NCBI GenBank assembly: GCA_047605645.1
Contig: JASGFJ010000004.1
Span: forward strand, 106,192 to 170,191
Length of the DNA stretch: 64,000 nucleotides
Direction of reading: 5' to 3'
Source of the DNA: UBA1309 sp047605645
GTDB taxonomy: Bacteria > Bacteroidota > Bacteroidia > Bacteroidales > Dysgonomonadaceae
Notes under the pieces: generated by a model
What the model was told of the DNA's origin: nothing
Database searches by the model: none
The model's input: only the letters and a program-made list of their open reading frames with translations
In this document: positions 15,386 to 23,135 of the stretch, piece after piece
Layout of the letters: each line of letters starts with the position of its first letter
How positions within the stretch are numbered: position 1 is the stretch's first letter
Program-made: the position numbers and the translations under genes

Positions 15386-17929
15386 CTATTTAATTCTGAA
15401 TGTCTTATTGTCAATGTATTCGATAAAAGAAGCAGGTAAGTTACTCGATCTTTCCGATGCGGGATTCCCGACAAATTCGTTGTATCTTTTCCGCGCAGTA
15501 TCCGTTAAGCCCAGTTTTAAGGAAGCTTCGACTTCATAGTGGAACGCCTCTTCGTCGTTTTCTTCGATCTGATTAAGGATTCTTGAGAGATGTATAGCTA
15601 ACATATACTTGTGTTCTCTATAAGATTCGATCAGTGCCGGCATAAAGATGTTTCTCATTTTGTTTTCGAGATGCTGTTTGATTCTCACGATGGGAGGAAA
15701 GTCAACTGATTTGAGAAATATACCTCTGGTTGTGATGCTTGCTATTTGATGAATTACTTGTTCGGCAACAAGTTCGGCAATGTTATTGCTGGTTAGTCCA
15801 ATAAATTCGAGGTAATCGAAATAGAACTGAGCGTCGAGTTCAAACTTAAAGTATCCGTTTTTATACACAAGTTGTATTCCGTGCATATCCGCAAGTATTT
15901 TTCGTATCTGGTTCAATGCTACTCCCTTCAGGTTTTTGGCATTTTCGGGTGTCTTATCTGGCCATATTGTAGTGTGGATTTCCTGCGAATCTACCCCTTC
16001 GCCATTCTCGATTCCGATAAACAGGATGTAAAGAAAGAGTTGTTTAACTTTCGGGCTGAATAAATGGGTGATGTCTCTATTCTGAGAATCCATGACTTTG
16101 AACTCTCCAAAAACGTAGAGGCTATTTGGCTTGGGGAGAGTTGGAGCTTGTTCAAAATCTTTGCTCTTCTCTAAGAGCTGTTTTTCCCCTTTGTCTGCTC
16201 TTCTTTTCATTCGAAATGCTGGAAATAAAATAATAAGAAGTAGGATAATCAGAATAAATATCCATGGGATCCATTTTTTTATACCCAAACCGTGTGTATT
16301 TGCAGCAGAAATATATTCTTTAGCAACGGGAGGAGAGGCGATGGAATAAATTTTGATTACAGATGAACCATCGGGAGAAAAAACCTGGGTAGTGCAGAAT
16401 AACTCATGCGTTTGCTCGTTGTAGTATAGGTTGGCATTCGATTCTATTCGTTCTGAGATAAAGGGTATAGAGTCTCCGAGTATTTCGTATTCTCCGTCCT
16501 TTATCGAAAATCTGTAGAGCTTGAGATAGGTGTCGGGGATGTATTCAGGATAACACAAGGTATAAAAGTAATCGGGGCTTTCGGCCTGAATCATATTCCT
16601 TACGGTTACAAGTCCGGTTTTGCTCAATGGGATTTCCCAAAGTTTTCTTACTCTCTTTGTGGAATAATCCACCAGATAGCAATCATAACTATAGTTTCTG
16701 CCCAGTGTCTGATCACCCGATTGGTTTCCTATGCCTCCAAAAAGTATGGCTTGGTGCGAATTTATTCGTGCCTGACCTGAATAAAATCTGGGATGGATGA
16801 CGTCTCCTGAAAATTTCGTTGTGCCCCACTCATCTTTAAGGATATTGTATGTTTCGAAGCTGTTAGAATAGCGTTGATTCCCAAAACCACCAAAGATGGT
16901 AAACTCTTTTTGCAATGGATCAAAAAAAGAAGAGTGGTGGTGGTGTTGCTGTGGCAATTGGCGGGAACTAATCTTTTCCCATTTGTAGGTTTGCAAATCC
17001 AGCGCCGATATGGAGTTGGAATTTTCAGGTAAGTTATTTACCTCATAAACATAGAGCTTGTGTCTTTCATTATCGATGAAACTATTGCCCAATCGTGTCT
17101 CTAATGTCCATTTGTTCTCATATTTTACCGAACTTATATTTTTCTGATTCAGGCTGAAAATGAATGCAGAATCGGGGTCAAGGATAATAAATGCCTGGTC
17201 TTGACTGTTGAAAGATACTACTGCTGGTTTGTTTAGAAAAAATTTACATTGCAACTTCCATGCGTAAGAGTCGTTGATGAGCCAGTCCGGATTTTCTACA
17301 TACCCATATTGCTTGCCATCTGTGGCATGAACGATATTTCCAGAGTTTTCATCAAAGTGAAATGCTATTTTTCTGTTTGCACCTTCTATCTTCAGATCTC
17401 TTATCGCTATTTTCGGTACATCTACATAGCTGTCGTGCTTGCCAAAAATGATCGATGGAGAGAAAAATCTGCTATCGCTGTGTAGTTCCTTCGAATGATA
17501 CGATTTCTTATTAATAACCAGTGTGATGCATTTTTTTTTTGCATCGAACGACAAACTTAGGCGTTGCCATCTTCTGAAACCTAAGATATTCTTATTTATC
17601 GGAGCCTGTATCAGACATTGCTCCCCAACAATGTTGAGTTTGAATAATACATTTGCTCCTTCATTGCTTAAGGTGAGCGAATAAAGGCTATTTGAATGGG
17701 ATTCTTGTATATAGCAAATATATCCGAAGGAATTTACATCCAAGACTGAGAGATCAAAACTGATTTTGAGCGAATCGTCAAATCGTGGTGGCTTCTCAGA
17801 GAATACAGTATATGCCGTACGTTTCGATATTAATTCATCATTGGCATGAAACAACAAACCTTGGGCATAGCTTTTCATCCCAAAAAGAACGATCAGGATT
17901 AAAGAAAGAAATATTTTGTGCTTTAGCAT
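15386..17929 (-). CDS. Membrane-spanning PUL regulator: LamG/kelch sensor fused to SARP-like DNA-binding domain
   Basis: An 847-residue protein with three parts. Signal peptide MLKHKIFLSLILIVLFGMKS leads to a periplasmic region with a LamG-like domain (about 40-200, GFRRWQRLSLSFDAKKK, KIAFHFDENSG) and kelch/galactose-oxidase propeller repeats (about 300-480, FTIFGGFGNQRYSN, AILFGGIGNQSGD). One membrane helix follows at about 551-572 (WIPWIFILIILLLIILFPAF). The cytoplasmic C-terminus (604 onward) has an OmpR/SARP-like winged helix (LYVFGEFKVMD, LFSPKVKQLFLYIL, IWPDKTPENAKNLKGVALNQ, GYFKF) and a helical tail like a bacterial transcriptional activation domain. The architecture suggests one-piece glycan sensing and transcription control, without phosphotransfer. 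It lies upstream of the PUL, same strand, behind its own terminator. Target and ligand are inferred, not shown. Confidence 0.8.
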   Translation of the reverse strand: MLKHKIFLSLILIVLFGMKSYAQGLLFHANDELISKRTAYTVFSEKPPRFDDSLKISFDLSVLDVNSFGYICYIQESHSNSLYSLTLSNEGANVLFKLNIVGEQCLIQAPINKNILGFRRWQRLSLSFDAKKKCITLVINKKSYHSKELHSDSRFFSPSIIFGKHDSYVDVPKIAIRDLKIEGANRKIAFHFDENSGNIVHATDGKQYGYVENPDWLINDSYAWKLQCKFFLNKPAVVSFNSQDQAFIILDPDSAFIFSLNQKNISSVKYENKWTLETRLGNSFIDNERHKLYVYEVNNLPENSNSISALDLQTYKWEKISSRQLPQQHHHHSSFFDPLQKEFTIFGGFGNQRYSNSFETYNILKDEWGTTKFSGDVIHPRFYSGQARINSHQAILFGGIGNQSGDQTLGRNYSYDCYLVDYSTKRVRKLWEIPLSKTGLVTVRNMIQAESPDYFYTLCYPEYIPDTYLKLYRFSIKDGEYEILGDSIPFISERIESNANLYYNEQTHELFCTTQVFSPDGSSVIKIYSIASPPVAKEYISAANTHGLGIKKWIPWIFILIILLLIILFPAFRMKRRADKGEKQLLEKSKDFEQAPTLPKPNSLYVFGEFKVMDSQNRDITHLFSPKVKQLFLYILFIGIENGEGVDSQEIHTTIWPDKTPENAKNLKGVALNQIRKILADMHGIQLVYKNGYFKFELDAQFYFDYLEFIGLTSNNIAELVAEQVIHQIASITTRGIFLKSVDFPPIVRIKQHLENKMRNIFMPALIESYREHKYMLAIHLSRILNQIEENDEEAFHYEVEASLKLGLTDTARKRYNEFVGNPASERSSNLPASFIEYIDNKTFRIK

Positions 17930-18279
17930 AGCCTGAAATTCGATTTAAAACAAAATTACAGTTTTTTTTCAGCGAACACACGTTGAGTCAGCTTTTTCTT
18001 ATTCAATTCCCTTCCAATAAACTTTCCTGGATGAATGCTGTTTATTATTCTTCGATAAGATTATTCATAAGTGTCACTTTCTGTAAAGATAAATATATTT
18101 GTCTATTTGGAGGTTGTGATATCTATAAAATATTCATCTTTACGCTACTGTAACAGGAAGTTCTGAAGTAATCAGAAAAATAGTGAAATACCCTCGCAGC
18201 CTAAGCATTACTATAGCGAAAATACTTTTGTCTCCGATCGAAATACAATGATTTATGAGATAAAATCCGGATCTAAACC
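17930..18279. other. Right-end sequence of element 1
   Basis: No gene is visible. The part from about 18143 to 18279 resembles 24378-24510: both share ACAGGAAGTT, TGA, TAA, AAAATAG and GAAATA in the same order and spacing, then a CTTTT stretch, just before a tRNA-Lys 3' end copy. I read it as the island-side arm of an attachment site. Confidence 0.5.
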
Positions 18280-18392
18280 GGATCACAAGCAGGTAATGCA
18301 AGAAAAAGTAAACCTTGATTTTCAGTAGAAAGTCAAGGTTTTTTCTTTTGTTTGAATCGGTGAAAGAGGAGGAGGGGGTATGACTGTATATA
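18280..18392 (+). repeat. Direct repeat copy B: tRNA-Lys 3' end plus terminator (putative attR)
   Basis: A 113-bp copy of 1172-1284 with two mismatches, including the same terminator hairpin (18310-18341). There is no functional tRNA body upstream. The right boundary at 18392/18393 abuts a truncated reading frame. This marks the distal end of element 1. Confidence 0.85.
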
Positions 18393-18393
18393 A

Positions 18394-18504
18394 ACCGAAA
18401 CACTTGATGAGGTTGTAGAAACAGCTAAAGCTAACCCTATTTTCAAAATTGGAGGCAGTGCAGAAGTTCGAGAAATTACCAAATTCATAAAAGGAAACGA
18501 TTAA
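18394..18504 (+). pseudogene. C-terminal fragment of an unidentified gene
   Basis: An open frame without a start runs from the exact right edge of repeat B to a TAA at 18502-18504. It encodes 36 codons that include ETLDEVVETAKANPIFKIGG and AEVREITKFIKGND. An in-frame stop at 18391 shows the rest of the gene is missing. The composition looks like real protein, but I do not recognise the family. It is probably the leftover of a gene cut when element 1 or an earlier element entered. Confidence 0.5.
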
Positions 18505-18720
18505 CTTTACTCTGAATAAAGAGCTAAAGCTATCATAAACCGATAATACCCTTTGACTTTTTGTTAATCATTGAATATATCTGATATCTAAAAGAATAAG
18601 CTAATAAATAGTTTTTCCAGCAAGAGCAGGACTGTTCTGTCATATAATCCGGGTGTTTCTTTGCTGAGAAGAAAAGTAATATTCATTGTTCGTTATTTAA
18701 TAATAAATTTTGCCCTATAT

Positions 18721-18738
18721 TTACCTACTAGTAGATAA
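18721..18738 (+). promoter_or_regulatory. Palindromic operator upstream of tetR-like gene
   Basis: TTACCTACTAGTAGATAA is centred on a CTAG palindrome 20 bp before the tetR-like start. Nearly the same word occurs before the fabF-like gene at 19325-19342. Shared consensus: TTACCT(A/T)CTAGTAG(A/G)TA. Autoregulation by the TetR protein is inferred. Confidence 0.75.
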
Positions 18739-18757
18739 AAAAGATTACCTTTGCTTT

Positions 18758-19303
18758 ATGAAGACTACTAAAAGTGAAATAATAAGAATAGCAGATGAAC
18801 TAATCAGAACTAAAGGATACAATGCTTTTAGCTATTCTGATATATCGGAATGTCTGAAAATAAAGAATGCCTCTATCCATTATTATTTCCCTGCAAAATC
18901 TGATTTGGGAGTAGAAGTTATAAAGAAAACAATTCTAGGATTTCAAAATATAACAAAATCTTGGGAGGATATGAGCATTAAGAACAAGTACGAAACATTT
19001 GTGAAAATGCATGATCAAACACAGAAGCAACATTGGGTTTGCTTAATGGGTGCTTTATCTCCTTCTTTTGATACTCTGTCTGATGACATGAAAAGAGAAT
19101 TGAGTAAAATGGCCAGTATGATTATAGATTATTTAGCGGAGATCTTAGAAAAAGGGAAACAACAAGGTATTTTTTCATTTCCAGAAGATTCCAGAACAAA
19201 AGCCTATCTGGTACAAACATCATTACTAGCATCTTTGCTGTTGGATAAAGTAATGGGAGATGGGGCTTATGATATAATACAAAAGGGATTATTAAACAAC
19301 TAA
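18758..19303 (+). CDS. TetR/AcrR family transcriptional regulator
   Basis: A 181-residue repressor, starting at MKTTKSEIIRIADELIRTKG; an upstream frame extension lacks family similarity. The N-terminal helix-turn-helix is typical of TetR (GYNAFSYSDISECLKIKNAS, then IHYYFPAKSDLGVEVIKKTI). The C-terminal ligand domain is helical and unassigned. A palindromic site just before the gene and a second before the downstream fabF-like gene point to self-control and control of fabF. The two genes form the whole cargo of the segment between repeat copies B and C. The ligand is unknown; an acyl compound is a reasonable guess from the neighbour. Confidence 0.92.
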   Translation: MKTTKSEIIRIADELIRTKGYNAFSYSDISECLKIKNASIHYYFPAKSDLGVEVIKKTILGFQNITKSWEDMSIKNKYETFVKMHDQTQKQHWVCLMGALSPSFDTLSDDMKRELSKMASMIIDYLAEILEKGKQQGIFSFPEDSRTKAYLVQTSLLASLLLDKVMGDGAYDIIQKGLLNN

Positions 19304-19324
19304 AAAAAAATTTATCCGTAGTAT

Positions 19325-19342
19325 TTACCTTCTAGTAGGTAG
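19325..19342 (+). promoter_or_regulatory. Palindromic operator upstream of fabF-like gene
   Basis: TTACCTTCTAGTAGGTAG is a near-perfect palindrome 18 bp before the fabF-like ATG. It matches the site at 18721-18738 in 15 of 18 positions, which points to one repressor for both. Confidence 0.8.
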
Positions 19343-19359
19343 ATTTAAATTGAAATAAT

Positions 19360-20601
19360 ATGAAAAGAGTTGTAGTTACAGGAATGGGAGTAGTTTCTTC
19401 CTTAGGAAATAATGTAGATAGTTTTTGGAAAAGTGTTGTTTCTGGAAAAAGCGGGGCAACACCAATAAGTAAATTCAACCCAAAATCATTTAAAACCCAA
19501 TTTGCATGTGAAGTCAAGGATTTTAATCCTGCTCAATATCTCGATAAAAATGAAATCAAACGAACAGATTTGTTTACGCAATATGCCCTTTATAGTTCAG
19601 CTATGGCTATTGAAGATGCAGGAATTTTGGAATCTCAGTTTTCTCCTTTTGATATTGGAGTAATATGGGGCACAGGGCAAGGAGGTTTAGCTACTTTCGA
19701 ATCGGAAGTGACTGATTATGTGCTGAATGATTTTAAACCTCGATTTAGCCCATTTCTTGTCCCCAAGATGATACCTAATATTGCTTCGGGAATGATTGCT
19801 ATGAAGTATGGTTTTATGGGGATTAATTATTGTGCAATATCTGCATGCGCAACAACGAATACGGTGATAATGGACGCTTTTAATTATATTCGATTAGGCA
19901 AAGCAAAAGTAATTGTTGCTGGTGGTTCCGAGGCTCCGATAATAGAGGCATCAATTGGAGGATTCAACTCCATGAAAGCAATGTCTGTTAGGAATGACGA
20001 TTACTTAACAGCTTCTCGACCTTACGACAGGGATCGAGATGGGTTTGTTATTGGAGAAGGTGGTGGAGCATTAATTCTGGAAGAATATGAATCCGCAAAG
20101 AAAAGAGGCGCTAAAATATATTGTGAAATAGTAGGTGCAGCCATGACTGCTGATGCATATCATATGACAGCTCCGCTTCCTGAAGGCGAAGGAGCTGCCC
20201 ATGCAATGAAGCTAGCCCTGGAAGAGGCTCAACTACATCCTGGACAGGTAGATTATATAAATCCTCATGCAACTTCAACTCCAGTTGGTGATTTGTGTGA
20301 GATTAAAGCAATTCAATCAATCTTTGGAGAATCCCCTCAAAGATTATCGATTAGTGCTACAAAATCAATGACAGGGCATTTACTTGGGGGAGCTGGAGCA
20401 ATTGAGGCTGTTATATCTATAAAAGCCATCAATGAAAATATTATTCCTCCGACCATAAATATTGAAAACATTGATCCGGAAATGCCTCAAGGCATTCACA
20501 TTGTTCAAAAGGAAGCTATCTCAAAAGAGGTTAATGTTGCCATGAGCAATTCGTTTGGATTTGGAGGACATAATGCTATTGTTATCTTCAAAAATATTTA
20601 A
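19360..20601 (+). CDS. fabF: Beta-ketoacyl-ACP synthase II-like protein (FabF family)
   Basis: A 413-residue condensing enzyme of the KAS II type, which elongates acyl-ACP with malonyl-ACP in the cytoplasm. Start MKRVVVTGMGVVSSLG. The nucleophile cysteine lies in CAISACATTNTVIMDAF. The histidines lie in INPHATSTPVGD and KSMTGHLLGGAGAIEAV, which also holds the lysine. The C-terminal glycine loop is NSFGFGGHNAIVIF. Length is normal and all catalytic residues are present. No acpP, fabG or other fatty acid gene is nearby. The only partner is the TetR-like gene 56 bp upstream, with matching operators before both. It is therefore probably a regulated accessory copy rather than the housekeeping one. 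A secondary lipid or polyketide-like product cannot be excluded. Confidence 0.9.
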   Translation: MKRVVVTGMGVVSSLGNNVDSFWKSVVSGKSGATPISKFNPKSFKTQFACEVKDFNPAQYLDKNEIKRTDLFTQYALYSSAMAIEDAGILESQFSPFDIGVIWGTGQGGLATFESEVTDYVLNDFKPRFSPFLVPKMIPNIASGMIAMKYGFMGINYCAISACATTNTVIMDAFNYIRLGKAKVIVAGGSEAPIIEASIGGFNSMKAMSVRNDDYLTASRPYDRDRDGFVIGEGGGALILEEYESAKKRGAKIYCEIVGAAMTADAYHMTAPLPEGEGAAHAMKLALEEAQLHPGQVDYINPHATSTPVGDLCEIKAIQSIFGESPQRLSISATKSMTGHLLGGAGAIEAVISIKAINENIIPPTINIENIDPEMPQGIHIVQKEAISKEVNVAMSNSFGFGGHNAIVIFKNI

Positions 20602-20931
20602 ATACCAGACCAATCATTCGATATAAAAGACTTTAGTCTTATGTATACATTAATTCTAAAGTTCTGTCTGTGAATAATTTAAAAATATTGATTTTATTCA
20701 TATGACTAGGTGGGGCTTCTCAAGAAACTACTTTTTAGATATGAAGAACCTGCCTTGTATAGCCAGGTTAAAGATGTACGACCCGCTAGCGGGATTACAG
20801 GCAAATGATGCAAGAAGAAGTAAAAAGGGCAAACTTAGGCTCTTTTTATTTCTTTTACACAGTATATGAAGAGTGCTTTAGATACCCTTGTCATTTTCTT
20901 TAAATGAAATAAGCCAATGCCTAATAAGGCA
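20602..20931. other. Intergenic stretch with degenerate repeat copy C
   Basis: It holds no gene. Within it, 20715-20787 resembles the sequence just before copy D (CTACTTTTTAGATA against CTACTTTTCTGATA, then CTTGTATAGCC and TACGAC in both), followed by copy C. Confidence 0.55.
20788..20847 (+). repeat. Diverged repeat copy C: tRNA-Lys 3' end plus terminator
   Basis: AGCGGGATTACAGGCAAATG followed by ATGCAAGAAGAAGTAAA aligns with 1169-1204 at the tRNA-Lys 3' end. The hairpin sequence has changed (AAAAAGGGC at 20822-20830 with GCTCTTTTT at 20839-20847), but a terminator-like stem with a T-rich tail is kept. It probably marks the distal end of an older insertion that carries tetR and fabF. Confidence 0.65.
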
Positions 20932-21485
20932 TTACAATACCTCTAAAAGATACCCACTCCCATAAATTGTCTTTATCTGAATATCTTCATACGGGTGAAG
21001 AAAACGTCTAAGCCTCAGTATTGTGCCGTCAAGCATGTTGTTTTTCTCCGGATTGTCATCCAGCCATATTTGTTGTAAAATTAGTTTTCGTGGAACAATC
21101 TGATTTACCCTGTCCAGCAAAAAGCCAGCAAAATAGCATCTTTCTCTCGCATTTGAATTTTATTGTTATTTATTTTCAGCGATTGAGATTGTATCCGTAT
21201 GCAATATTTATTAAGCTTGTAAAATTTTACTTCGGGAGAGAGTGTCAATAAATTTTTTATCAGCGCCAATAGTGCCTGAGGCAATATAGGCTTTGTCATA
21301 TAATTGAGGGTTCCTAATTGATAGCCTTTAATTTGGCTATTGGCGTCAAGTTCAGAACCGGTCATTAAAATCACAGGAATGTCTAAATTGATTTTCCGAA
21401 TCTCCGATATCACTTCAAATCCGTCTTTTCCAGGTAATACAATATCCAGCAAAACCAGGTGGGGTTGCTTCTTATTATATAATTT
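20932..21485 (-). pseudogene. Broken OmpR-type response regulator
   Basis: The minus-strand frame reads YNKKQPHLVLLDIVLPGKDG, the phospho-acceptor aspartate region of a receiver domain, then LMTGSE, MTKPI and a linker. It shifts frame in an A5 run at 21119-21123; one more base restores LLAFLLDRVNQIVPRKLILQ. It continues into a winged-helix effector domain ending IKTIYGSGYLLEVL. The first half of the receiver is missing because the frame runs straight into the insertion sequence at 21486. The missing N-terminus is not found on the other side of the insertion sequence. The gene is truncated, frameshifted and surely inactive. No partner kinase is present. Confidence 0.85.
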
Positions 21486-23067
21486 AAGTTTCGCAAGTTC
21501 AACTAGCCAGTTTTAATTTGTAAATATCAAAAATATGCTCCATCTCTTCAGACCTGTTAATAATAGCATCATAGATATCCTCATCGGTCAATCCGAAGAG
21601 GTTGGCTATAGCTATTAGCACTTCCTGAAGAGCCCCCCATATGCGTTCAGTAACGGACAGTTCCAAAGAATCTTTGGAAACATCCTCAAAGAGCTTTCCC
21701 ATGGTTTCGTATGCAGCGAACCTCTTTACGAGGGAAAGAATGTTATACTGCAATGCGGTCAGGGAAGTAGCGGCAATCTGCGAGGCGAAATTGTTTGCCT
21801 GGCATTTGCCCAATCCGAGCAATCCCTTACTTTCTTTGAAACAAACTTCCAGCGCCCATCTTTGGGAATACAACCTGTAAGCCTCAATGAAATCAAGTGT
21901 TGTATGGGTAGTTATCAATCCGTTCCACGCACCTTTCTTGTTTCTTTTTACAAAGAAAAGGCGAACGGGAACATTGCCGAAAGTCGCATCAGCTGTCATG
22001 TAATGACAACGAAGTTTTCTGCTGTACTTTTTCTTACCGCCCTTGACAAGCAGCTTTATCAGTGCTGGAGCAGTAAAATCCTTCCGTTCAAAATGATAAG
22101 TGGTTTTGCCTTTTTCACCAATCTTTATCATGCCCAGGTAATCACACTTTATGTGACGGGAGTGAATGAAACGAATAATGTCCTTATTGGCAAACCAACT
22201 GTCGGCCAGAACATATCTGAATTTGACGCCTCTTTTTATGGCTCTTTTTATCATCTCAATCATGAGGTCTGTCTTCTTACGGGAATACTCTCTGATACGT
22301 TCCTGCAAGGATTCCTCTTCGTTACGTTCCTTTGTGAACCGCTGTTTGAGTTCTTTGACGGACATGCCGAAGTTTCCATTTTTACCTTTCTCACCAAGAA
22401 TGGCAAAGTCAAGAATCAGTTGAGATTTTCCATCAGTGATAGCAAGAAACAGAGCTTTGAAGCCCAAAATGCAACGCTTCTGAACATGGGAATAAACTCT
22501 TCCCATGTTCTCAATACGCCGTCCGGTTTTGGGATAGTCCGTATCATCGACAATCAGACAAGTGTTTTCAGACTTATGTTCGGAGCGTACCCTGATTTTA
22601 GACCACAGCTGAAGATTCAGGTGATAAAGAAGCTTCCGCCAGTCAATGCCGGGATTGTTCACAAAGCGGTAGAACACATCTTTCTTACAGTCTATCAGGC
22701 GGCTTAAGGAAGAACCCTCATAATTATAAGGATTACGAACCATGAAACAAGGAAACAGCAGTAACGTTTGGAAAACCTGCAACAATGAGTACACATTGTT
22801 ACAGCGGCTCTTCATCCCCAAAAGGGGCTTTTCTGACATTTTTAACCATTTAATTACCTCCAGAATGGAATACATAGCATTATGTGCATCAGTATTTTTA
22901 AAGAATGCGCTGATCTCTGATAGAAAATTGGTAACTTTGTGTATAGGCATAGGGTTGAGTATTTTATTTATTGAACACTATAAATATACTTATTTTCAGC
23001 GATATACTGAATTCCCTGTGCCTTTTTTATGCCGTAATACCAGCTTTTTTTTTAACTTGCGAAACTT
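21486..23067. mobile_element. IS4-like insertion sequence, about 1.58 kb
   Basis: Terminal inverted repeats AAGTTTCGCAAGTT (21486-21499) and its complement AACTTGCGAAACTT (23054-23067) bound an intact DDE transposase gene. The flanks (ATAATTT on the left, CAGTAAG on the right) show no target-site duplication. That suggests one flank was lost or exchanged after insertion. The left end sits inside a truncated response regulator. Confidence 0.85.
21499..22950 (-). CDS. IS4-like DDE transposase
   Basis: A 483-residue transposase. The catalytic triad can be placed at the first D in LIVDDTDYPKTGRRIENMGR, the second D in YVLADSWFANKD, and the E in YSQRWALEVCFKESKGLLGL, the last being the Y-(2)-R-(3)-E-(6)-K signature of the IS4 group. 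The N-terminal 100 residues are helical and probably bind the ends. The frame is intact and full length, and its stop lies within 15 bp of the left inverted repeat. The element may still be active. It could also belong to a close DDE_Tnp_1 relative of IS4. Confidence 0.9.
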   Translation of the reverse strand: MPIHKVTNFLSEISAFFKNTDAHNAMYSILEVIKWLKMSEKPLLGMKSRCNNVYSLLQVFQTLLLFPCFMVRNPYNYEGSSLSRLIDCKKDVFYRFVNNPGIDWRKLLYHLNLQLWSKIRVRSEHKSENTCLIVDDTDYPKTGRRIENMGRVYSHVQKRCILGFKALFLAITDGKSQLILDFAILGEKGKNGNFGMSVKELKQRFTKERNEEESLQERIREYSRKKTDLMIEMIKRAIKRGVKFRYVLADSWFANKDIIRFIHSRHIKCDYLGMIKIGEKGKTTYHFERKDFTAPALIKLLVKGGKKKYSRKLRCHYMTADATFGNVPVRLFFVKRNKKGAWNGLITTHTTLDFIEAYRLYSQRWALEVCFKESKGLLGLGKCQANNFASQIAATSLTALQYNILSLVKRFAAYETMGKLFEDVSKDSLELSVTERIWGALQEVLIAIANLFGLTDEDIYDAIINRSEEMEHIFDIYKLKLAS

Positions 23068-23078
23068 CAGTAAGTAAA

Positions 23079-23135
23079 TAAAATCGGGCGAATTCCATGC
23101 CTCTTAACAATAAAAATGAAGTCGGATGAAATGTA
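23079..23135 (+). repeat. Short dispersed repeat, copy 1
   Basis: Resembles 28824-28880: both carry AAATC(G/A)GGCGA(A/G)TTCCAT, then CCTCTTAAC or CCACCTAAC, TAAAAAT and GGATGAAAT. Both can be read as a protein end KSGEF-H followed by two residues and TAA. The right edge runs into the start codon of the LytTR regulator gene. Origin unknown. Confidence 0.6.

Larger units (their letters stand above)
1172..18392. mobile_element. Putative PUL-bearing genomic island at tRNA-Lys (element 1)
   Basis: The segment is bounded by the 113-bp direct repeats A and B, abuts a tRNA, has an integrase remnant just inside the left end, and carries one complete PUL with its regulator as cargo. No conjugation, mobilisation or replication genes are visible and the integrase is broken, so it can no longer move on its own. 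The near-identical repeats could still loop it out by homologous recombination. The boundaries are seen in the sequence. The integrative origin is inferred. Confidence 0.65.

Noticed and set aside
18746..18753. TACCTTTG as -7 element of the tetR-like gene
   Set aside because: It would put the transcript start at the ATG itself, and no -33 element lies at the right distance.
18710..18757. Longer start for the TetR-like protein
   Set aside because: The extra 16 codons cross the operator and lack similarity to TetR N-termini.
21862..22707. 281-codon plus-strand frame inside the transposase
   Set aside because: Antisense to an intact DDE transposase with its triad; no family resemblance.
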